64,000 bases of DNA, from positions 1-64,000 of the forward strand of contig NZ_MAEW01000017.1 of assembly GCF_002013375.1 (NCBI RefSeq), in the 5' to 3' direction. The notes beneath the pieces were generated by a model, which worked only from the letters and a program-made list of their open reading frames with translations, ran no database searches and was not told the DNA's origin. This document shows, piece by piece, positions 58,209-64,000 of this stretch; positions within the stretch are counted from its first letter, which is position 1; each line of letters opens with the position of its first letter. Source of the stretch: Mycobacterium sp. D16Q13 (GTDB taxonomy: Bacteria; Actinomycetota; Actinomycetes; Mycobacteriales; Mycobacteriaceae). The position numbers and the translations under genes are program-made.

Positions 58209-59099
58209 CTAGACGATCGCCGAACGCTCCAGCAGGCGGGCGAAATCGGCGACGTCCAACGTCTCACCGCGACGCGCCGGGTCGATGCTGGCAGCCAACA
58301 GGCGGCGCGCCGACTCGTCACCCGAGCCCGCCCATTCGGCGAATGCGTTACGAGAGGTCTTGCGGCGCTGGGCGAATGAGATGTCGATGAGATCGAAGAG
58401 CTCCTTGCGGAACCCAGGATCGGAAGGCCATATCGCGTCCGGATGCCTGTCGATGCGCACCAGACCCGAGTACACCCGCGGAATCGGCCAGAACACCGCG
58501 GGAGACACCGTGCCGAGACGCTTCACCTTGCCGAAGTAGCGCACCTTGACACTCGGCACACCATAGATACGGGAACCCGGCTCAGCCGTCAGCCGATCGG
58601 CAACCTCGGACTGGACCATCACCAAAAGGGTCTTCACCGAATCGAATTCGGTAAGAATCCGCAGCAATGCCGGCACCGCGACGTTGTACGGCAGATTGGC
58701 GACCATCGCCGTCGGGGGTTCCCCGGAGATATCGGCGGGGGTGAGTTTCAGTACGTCCTGGTGAATCACCGAGAACCGGTTGAACTCGCTGTGCGAGTGT
58801 TCCTTGACGGTGGCCGGAAGGCGTCGTGCCAGCACTGGATCCACCTCGACCGCCGTCACCGTGCAGCCCTTGTCGAGTAGCCCCAGTGTCAGCGAGCCCA
58901 GGCCGGGCCCAACCTCGATGACATGATCGCTTTTACCGACACCCGATGCCGACACAATCCGGCGAATGGTGTTGGCGTCGTGAACGAAGTTCTGGCCCAG
59001 CGTCTTTGTCGGTCGGAAATCGAGATCCTTGGCCAGTTGTCGGATCTCGGTACGGCCGAGCAGCCTGATGGTCAGCGGGCACCGACCCTCGCGCTGCAC
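58209..59099 (-). CDS. ksgA: 16S rRNA dimethyladenosine methyltransferase KsgA
   Basis: The protein is 296 aa from GTG 59099, which has GGGGAG 10 nt upstream; TTG 59117 is the longer option. LGQNFVHDANTIRRI, EVGPGLGSLTLGLL (SAM site) and NLPYNVAVPALL (active-site NLPY) are intact. It dimethylates two adenosines at the 3' end of 16S rRNA; loss gives kasugamycin resistance. The gene overlaps the end of rpfB by about 28 nt, so the two are coupled. Confidence 0.96.
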   Translation of the reverse strand: MQREGRCPLTIRLLGRTEIRQLAKDLDFRPTKTLGQNFVHDANTIRRIVSASGVGKSDHVIEVGPGLGSLTLGLLDKGCTVTAVEVDPVLARRLPATVKEHSHSEFNRFSVIHQDVLKLTPADISGEPPTAMVANLPYNVAVPALLRILTEFDSVKTLLVMVQSEVADRLTAEPGSRIYGVPSVKVRYFGKVKRLGTVSPAVFWPIPRVYSGLVRIDRHPDAIWPSDPGFRKELFDLIDISFAQRRKTSRNAFAEWAGSGDESARRLLAASIDPARRGETLDVADFARLLERSAIV

Positions 59100-60199
59100 A
59101 CTGGCCAAGCTCCCCAACCCTGCACGGCCAACGTCTTCTCGGCGATGGCAATCTGCTCCTCGCGCGTCGCGAGGTCGGCACGCGGTGCGTACTTGGCACC
59201 ACCGTGCGCCAACCAGGTTCCGTAGTCGAACTGCACACCACCGTAGAAACCGTTACCCGTGTTGATGGCCCAGTTGCCACCGGCCTCACACGAAGCCAGC
59301 GCATCCCACGCCGATCCACGAGTCACGGTGGGAACCTCGGTGCCGGGCTTGGCGCCGACCCGAAGCACCGAGTTACGCGCGGGTGTCAGCACGTTGTTGG
59401 ACACCGGCATCCGTCCGGTCTCGCGTCCATTGACCGACAGCACCGAGTACACGATGTCCTGGGATCCGGGAGCGCCCGGATCTTCGACGACCGAGCGGCT
59501 CATGTTCATCTCGGCGTCTTCGATCCTCTGCGGGGTCGGCGCCAACGGGGCCTGCTCGGTCACCTTGGAGACCCGGATGCGCGTCACGGTGATCGGCATG
59601 TCGGCCGTCACCGGGGTACTCGGTGCGGGATCGACGGTGTCGAACTGCTGCAGCGGGTTACCGGTAGCCTCCAGCAGCGCTCCCACGGTCGGAGCGGCGA
59701 TACGCGGGGTGCTGATCACGCCGCCGTCGTTGAGCTGAACGGTCTTGGCGCTCACCACCGCGAGCGACATGCCCTCCAGCGGGAGACGGCTGCCGCGGGT
59801 GGCGGCGGTCGGAGCGGTGTCGGTCATCGACAGCTGAGACAGCGCGTCGTTCACCGTGTTGGCCGTGGTCCAGACCTGCTGGGTGCCCTGCCCGTCCACG
59901 GAGATGTCCAGCGGACGGGAACGCTTCAGAACAATGGTGTCGCCGTCGCTCACCGAATCGTGCTTGGCGGGAGCGACATCGTCACGGTCGGACAGCGCGT
60001 ATCCATAGTCCGCGAGGACCTCGGACACCTGCGACTTGACGGTCGTGACCGTCATGGCGTTTCCGTCGACCCTGAGAGTCAGGGTCTTATGCGCAGCGAT
60101 GGCGTAGCCACCGCCCGCGCCGATCACCACCAGCAGGGCGGCCACGAGGGCGCGTAGCAAGGGCGATCGCGTTGCGTTGAGCTTCGTCAGTGCATTCAC
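59072..60199 (-). CDS. rpfB: Resuscitation-promoting factor RpfB
   Basis: The protein has 375 aa. After an N-terminal hydrophobic helix (about 18-36) come three DUF348 repeats, a G5 domain (about 205-285) and the C-terminal Rpf transglycosylase domain with DALASCEAGGNWAINTGNGFYGGVQFD (catalytic Glu). M. tuberculosis RpfB, as I recall, has a lipobox Cys in AVAAC; here the sequence is YAIAAHKTLTL, with His instead, so it is probably an anchored or secreted protein and not a lipoprotein. It overlaps ksgA. Confidence 0.95.
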   Translation of the reverse strand: MNALTKLNATRSPLLRALVAALLVVIGAGGGYAIAAHKTLTLRVDGNAMTVTTVKSQVSEVLADYGYALSDRDDVAPAKHDSVSDGDTIVLKRSRPLDISVDGQGTQQVWTTANTVNDALSQLSMTDTAPTAATRGSRLPLEGMSLAVVSAKTVQLNDGGVISTPRIAAPTVGALLEATGNPLQQFDTVDPAPSTPVTADMPITVTRIRVSKVTEQAPLAPTPQRIEDAEMNMSRSVVEDPGAPGSQDIVYSVLSVNGRETGRMPVSNNVLTPARNSVLRVGAKPGTEVPTVTRGSAWDALASCEAGGNWAINTGNGFYGGVQFDYGTWLAHGGAKYAPRADLATREEQIAIAEKTLAVQGWGAWPVCSARVGAR

Positions 60200-60272
60200 G
60201 AGTAGGAGATTCCTGCGTTCGTTTCGGTGCGTCGATACCGGATGTCAACGGTGACGAAACCCGGCGATCTGA

Positions 60273-61148
60273 TCACGACACGGTAACGAAAGCATCGCAC
60301 GGAGGCAACTCATCAACAATCTTGAACACCCTTAATGCGGTCGCGGTGGACGCGGCCGCTAATCGCTCAGGGTGTTGCCCGGTTATTTCAGCGAGGGCCC
60401 GGACGGTGTACGGCAGGCAGTACGACTCATTCGGCGCACCCCGATAGGGATGGGGTGTTAGGTAGGGCGCATCGGTCTCTACCAGCAGTTGTTCGTCGGG
60501 AATGAGCACAGCGGCCTCCCGTAGCGCCCGCGCGTTCTTGAAACTCACCGTCCCCGACAAACTCAGAATCCAGCCCTCAGCGACACACTTCTTCGCCATC
60601 TCGGCGTCCGATGAGAAGCAGTGGAAGATAACCGAGGACGGCGCGCCCTCGGACCTGAGCACATCGAGCACTTCGGCGTCCGCGTCACGGTTGTGAATCA
60701 TCAGCGGCTTGCCCGTCCGCTTAGCCAGCTCAATGTGCCAAGCAAATGCCTCGCGCTGAACCGACGGCTCCGCGCAGCCCTCCAATCGGCCCGGCCAATA
60801 CAGATCCACACCGGTCTCCCCGATCGCGACGACGCGAGGATGCGCGGCCAGCTTTTCCAACTCCTCGCGCGCACTGTCGGTGAGGTCGCCCGCGCGGGTG
60901 GGGTGCAAGGCGACAGCGGCGTACACCCGTGGATCTCCGGCAGCGGCCGACACCGCCCATCGGGCCGACTCGAGGTCGTCGGCCACCGTCACCACGCGCC
61001 CCACGCCGACGGACTCGGCACGGTCGACGATGGCTCGTACGTCATCCCCGGTGACCGCACCGCACGCATCCAGATGGGTGTGGGCGTCGATGAGAGGTGC
61101 CAGCGGCTCGGGATTGGGCGGGGCTTGCCTCTTATTGCCGGGCGTCAT
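60273..61148 (-). CDS. tatD: TatD-family metal-dependent hydrolase
   Basis: The protein has 291 aa. Metal ligands: IDAHTHLDAC, GETGVDLYW, MIHNRD, FHCFSSD and VETDAPYL. TatD proteins are 3'-5' DNases/RNases with a TIM-barrel fold. It is divergent from metG with only 31 bp between the starts, as in other mycobacteria. Confidence 0.94.
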   Translation of the reverse strand: MTPGNKRQAPPNPEPLAPLIDAHTHLDACGAVTGDDVRAIVDRAESVGVGRVVTVADDLESARWAVSAAAGDPRVYAAVALHPTRAGDLTDSAREELEKLAAHPRVVAIGETGVDLYWPGRLEGCAEPSVQREAFAWHIELAKRTGKPLMIHNRDADAEVLDVLRSEGAPSSVIFHCFSSDAEMAKKCVAEGWILSLSGTVSFKNARALREAAVLIPDEQLLVETDAPYLTPHPYRGAPNESYCLPYTVRALAEITGQHPERLAAASTATALRVFKIVDELPPCDAFVTVS

Positions 61149-61179
61149 CAGAACACCAGTCTATAAAGTTGCTCAGACC

Positions 61180-62769
61180 ATGCCTGAATCATCTGTTCCG
61201 AACTCTTCTGGGCCGAACGCGTCTGGCCCCTTCTACATCACCACCGCCATCGCCTACCCGAACGGTGAACCGCATATCGGGCACGCGTACGAGTACGTCG
61301 CGACCGACGCCGTCGCCCGCTTCAAACGGCTGGACGGCTTCGACGTGCGGTATCTCACCGGCACCGACGAGCACGGTCTGAAGGTGGCGCAGGCGGCCAC
61401 CGCGGCCGGAATCCCGACGGCGCAGCTCGCACGGCGCAATTCCGATGTCTTCGAGGCATTGCAGCGCAAGCTCAACATCTCGTTCGACCGGTTCATCCGC
61501 ACCACCGACCCCGATCACCACGAGGCATCCAAGGCGATCTGGCGCCGGATGGCCGACAACGGCGACATCTATTTAGACACCTATTCGGGGTGGTACTCGG
61601 TGCGCGACGAGGCGTACTACACGGACGCCGAGACCACGGTCGCCGCCGACGGAACCCGCACCGCCACCGAGAGCGGTACCCCCGTCGAGTGGACCGAGGA
61701 GCATTCCTACTTCTTCAGGCTGTCGGCGTACCAGGACAAGCTGCTGGCGCATTACGAGGCGCATCCGGAGTTCATCGGCCCGGTAGTACGGCGCAACGAG
61801 GTCGTCAGCTTCGTCTCCGGTGGTCTGCGCGATCTGTCCATCTCCCGGACCACCTTCGACTGGGGAGTGCAGGTACCCGACCATCCCGACCACGTCATGT
61901 ACGTGTGGGTGGACGCCCTCACCAACTATCTGACCGGCGCCGGCTATCCCGACACCGATTCAGAGCTGTTCCAGCGGTACTGGCCGGCCAATGTGCACAT
62001 GATCGGCAAGGACATCATCCGGTTCCACACCGTGTACTGGCCGGCATTCCTGATGTCGGCCGGAATCGAGCTGCCGAAACGGGTTTTCGCGCACGGCTTC
62101 CTCACCAACAAGGGCGAGAAGATGAGCAAGTCGATCGGCAATGTAGTGAACCCAGTCGATCTGATCGATCATTTCGGGCTGGACCAGGTGCGGTACTTCC
62201 TGCTGCGTGAGGTTCCGTTTGGCCAGGATGGCAGCTACACCGAGGACGGCTTGATCGGGCGGATCAACGCCGATCTGGCCAACGAGCTGGGCAATCTGGC
62301 GCAACGCTCGCTGTCGATGGTGGCCAAGAATCTTGGCGGAATCGTGCCGGAGCCGGGCGATTACACCGTTGAGGACACCGAACTGCTCGCGGCCGCTGAC
62401 GGCCTGTTAGAACAGGCGCGCACACACTTCGAGGTACCTGCGATGCATCTCGCGCTTGAGGCGATGTGGCAGGTGCTGAGCGCGAGTAATCGCTACTTCT
62501 CCGCCCAGGAGCCATGGGTACTGGGTAAGAGTGACGACGCGGCCGATCAACAGCGATTCGGCACCGTCCTGTACACCACGCTGGAGGTGGTGCGCATTGT
62601 CGCGCTGCTGGCGCAGCCGGTCATGCCCGAATCGGCGGCCAAGCTGCTGGACCTCTTGGGCCAGTCCGAAGATCAGCGGGACTTCGCCGCCATCGGTACC
62701 CGGCTGAAGGCTGGCGTGAGCCTGCCCGCGCCGACGGGCGTGTTCCCGAAGTATCAGGTGCCCAAGTAG
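61180..62769 (+). CDS. metG: Methionyl-tRNA synthetase
   Basis: The protein is 529 aa from ATG 61180; the open frame before it is not coding. HIGH motif PNGEPHIGHAYEYVATDAVARF, class I signature YLTGTDEHGLKVAQ, KMSKS in GEKMSKSIGN, and the anticodon-binding domain at the C-terminus. There is no C-terminal EMAP tRNA-binding domain, the short form usual in mycobacteria (metS in M. tuberculosis). TATAAA (61162-61167) is a candidate -10 with the start 6-12 bp before ATG, so the leader is very short. Confidence 0.96.
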   Translation: MPESSVPNSSGPNASGPFYITTAIAYPNGEPHIGHAYEYVATDAVARFKRLDGFDVRYLTGTDEHGLKVAQAATAAGIPTAQLARRNSDVFEALQRKLNISFDRFIRTTDPDHHEASKAIWRRMADNGDIYLDTYSGWYSVRDEAYYTDAETTVAADGTRTATESGTPVEWTEEHSYFFRLSAYQDKLLAHYEAHPEFIGPVVRRNEVVSFVSGGLRDLSISRTTFDWGVQVPDHPDHVMYVWVDALTNYLTGAGYPDTDSELFQRYWPANVHMIGKDIIRFHTVYWPAFLMSAGIELPKRVFAHGFLTNKGEKMSKSIGNVVNPVDLIDHFGLDQVRYFLLREVPFGQDGSYTEDGLIGRINADLANELGNLAQRSLSMVAKNLGGIVPEPGDYTVEDTELLAAADGLLEQARTHFEVPAMHLALEAMWQVLSASNRYFSAQEPWVLGKSDDAADQQRFGTVLYTTLEVVRIVALLAQPVMPESAAKLLDLLGQSEDQRDFAAIGTRLKAGVSLPAPTGVFPKYQVPK

Positions 62770-62794
62770 GTCATACGTGATCCCGGTCACGGTC

Positions 62795-62821
62795 TGTCAC
62801 AGATTTCATCGCGCCGGTGTC
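62795..62821 (+). promoter_or_regulatory. ECF41 (SigJ-type) promoter motif
   Basis: TGTCACA (62795-62801), 16 bp, then TGTC (62818-62821). The ECF41 sigma group is known to recognise TGTCACA-N16-CGTC in front of a small oxidoreductase/epimerase/decarboxylase gene that is beside the sigma gene. Here the next gene is a FAD oxidoreductase, which fits. Confidence 0.6.
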
Positions 62822-62856
62822 TTAAGGGCATCAGCGACTGAAAGGAAGTCACCGAA

Positions 62857-64000
62857 ATGACCGAGAACACCCATGTGACCGTGATCGGCGGGGGCTACGC
62901 GGGAACCCTGGCGGCCAACCAATTGCTGGCCAACAAGAACCTGACCGTGACCCTCGTCAATCCGCGACCGCACTTCGTCGAACGGATCCGCCTGCACCAG
63001 CTGGTCGCCGGAAACCGGGGCGCGACGGTCGACTACGACCAGCTGCTCAATCCGGCCATCCGCCTCGTGGTCGACAAGGTCACCCACATCGATGCCGACG
63101 CCCAAAAGCTGGAGCTCGCCTCGGGCGCGGTGCTGCCCTACGACTATCTGGTCTACGCCGTGGGCAGCACCACAACAACTCCCAACATCCCCGGCGTGGC
63201 CGAACATGCGTTGTCCATCAACGAGTTCGAACACGCCCAGCAGGTACGGGCCCGGTATGAGCGGTTGGCACCTGAGGCACCGATCGTGGTCGTCGGTGCG
63301 GGCCTGACCGGTGTCGAGCTGGCCGGAGAACTCGCCGAGGCGGGCCGCCGGGTGACTCTGGTCTGCGGCAAGCAACTGTTGCCCTCGATCGGCGAACCGG
63401 CCCGGCGCGCGGCCGCCAAGCATCTGGAAAAGCTGGGCGTCGAGGTGCTGGCGCCCGCCACGGTCGTCGGAGTCGATGAGGACACCGTGACCCTGTCCGA
63501 CGGGCGCGAACTGCCGAGTGCGCTGACGGTGTGGACCGCCGGATTTGGCGTACCGCAGCTGGCCGCCGACAGCGGACTGCGGACAGACGCGCTGGGGAGA
63601 CTGCTCACCGATGAGACGCTGGTCAGCGTCGACCATCCCCGCATCGTCGCGGCCGGTGATGCGGTAAGCCCCTCAGGCGTGCCGCTGCGGATGAGCTGCC
63701 AGGCCGCCGGGCCGCTGGCCGCGCGTGCGGTCAAGACTGTGCTGGCTCTGGTAGACGGGCTGCAACCGGTAGCGGGCGGGCAGATCTTCGTCGGGCAGAA
63801 CGTCAGCATCGGACGTCGTGCCGCCGTCATCCAGACCTCACGCGCCGACGACACACCACGCAAGCTGTTCATCGGCGGCCGGTCCGGTGCGGCGATCAAG
63901 GAAATGGTCTGCCGCGGAACGGTTTACTTCCTGAAACAGGCCGCCAAGCATCCGAAGGCCTATTACTGGCCGCAGGGCGCCAAGCGCTCTGAAGCCCTCA
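62857..64000 (+). CDS. NAD(P)/FAD-dependent oxidoreductase (5' part; 3' end outside window)
   Basis: Starts at ATG 62857 with AAAGGAAG 8 nt upstream and is open to the end of the window (381 codons). FAD site VTVIGGGYAGTLAANQL, NAD(P) site IVVVGAGLTGVELAGELAEAG, and the second FAD motif RIVAAGDAV (about 265). It resembles type II NADH dehydrogenase-like proteins, but many such actinobacterial proteins are linked to SigJ/ECF41 sigma genes and their substrate is unknown. The sigma gene would be expected just beyond position 64000. Confidence 0.85.
   Translation, partial: MTENTHVTVIGGGYAGTLAANQLLANKNLTVTLVNPRPHFVERIRLHQLVAGNRGATVDYDQLLNPAIRLVVDKVTHIDADAQKLELASGAVLPYDYLVYAVGSTTTTPNIPGVAEHALSINEFEHAQQVRARYERLAPEAPIVVVGAGLTGVELAGELAEAGRRVTLVCGKQLLPSIGEPARRAAAKHLEKLGVEVLAPATVVGVDEDTVTLSDGRELPSALTVWTAGFGVPQLAADSGLRTDALGRLLTDETLVSVDHPRIVAAGDAVSPSGVPLRMSCQAAGPLAARAVKTVLALVDGLQPVAGGQIFVGQNVSIGRRAAVIQTSRADDTPRKLFIGGRSGAAIKEMVCRGTVYFLKQAAKHPKAYYWPQGAKRSEAL

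Noticed and set aside
1..64000. CRISPR arrays, insertion sequences, phage or integrase genes
   Set aside because: No regularly spaced repeats, transposase motifs, attachment-site duplications or phage proteins were seen on either strand.

Overview
The window is a high-GC actinobacterial chromosome segment, almost certainly from a rapidly growing mycobacterium of the Mycobacteroides abscessus/chelonae group. The backbone follows, in inverted order, the M. tuberculosis segment I remember as Rv1007c-Rv1026: metG-tatD-rpfB-ksgA (right end), ispE, the pks16-type acyl ligase, pth-rplY, lpqT-prs-glmU, tRNA-Gln, a TetR regulator, mfd, mazG, lpqU, eno, the FtsB/DivIC-like gene, the DUF501 gene and ppx2 (near 18 kb). 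Mycobacterial hallmarks (MmpS/MmpL, RpfB, LpqT, LpqU, fatty acyl-AMP ligases) support this. Several M. abscessus-like insertions interrupt the backbone. I could not run any search; family names come from motifs and remembered homologues.

Layout. 0-4.1 kb: end of an LpqV-like lipoprotein gene, two overlapping genes (two-helix membrane protein; FlgT C-domain-like protein), an LGFP-repeat lipoprotein, a GerW/YtfJ-like membrane protein, a VOC protein, a zinc-ribbon protein and a DUF3060 protein. 4.1-11.3 kb: CoA transferase; ABC ATPase plus FtsX-type permease; a three-gene operon of FAD monooxygenase, DUF4389 membrane protein and methyltransferase. 11.4-11.8 kb: a compact tRNA-Leu(UAA) divergent from a fatty acyl-AMP ligase, with a perfect 26-bp palindrome between them. 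11.8-15.9 kb: the ligase, then an EspR-like XRE regulator, an ImmA/IrrE-type metallopeptidase and a multi-helix DUF6545/MAB_1171c-type membrane protein. 15.9-22.1 kb: TauE/SafE transporter, alpha/beta hydrolase, ppx2-DUF501-ftsB-eno and the LpqU transglycosylase.

22.2-28.9 kb holds two complete EfeUOB iron-uptake clusters placed tail to tail: one as separate efeU, efeO and efeB, the other with efeU and efeO fused into one gene followed by its own efeB. Both have an IdeR-like iron box upstream. 28.9-35.0 kb: mazG-mfd and a diaminopimelate-decarboxylase-like gene. 35.1-36.8 kb: a tandem array of five short secreted proteins sharing a Cys-Gly-Asp-Ala-Glu-Leu-His-Ser-type motif, two of them preceded by PhoP-box-like direct repeats; this is the strongest candidate for an undescribed family. 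36.9-45.6 kb: TetR, tRNA-Gln, glmU, prs, lpqT, an erythromycin-esterase-like gene, an SDR, rplY, pth and a FabH-like synthase. 45.6-50.7 kb: TetR with a divergent hydrolase/DinB-like pair, acyl ligase, ispE. 50.7-58.2 kb: an insertion that separates ispE from ksgA and carries a MarR-GNAT fusion, TetR-MmpS-MmpL, a soluble Ser/Thr kinase and an amino-acid permease. 58.2-64 kb: ksgA, rpfB, tatD, metG and the start of a FAD oxidoreductase under an ECF41-type promoter.

No insertion sequence, phage, CRISPR array or integrase was seen. The accessory interest lies in regulator-linked cassettes, duplicated iron uptake and the secreted-protein array.
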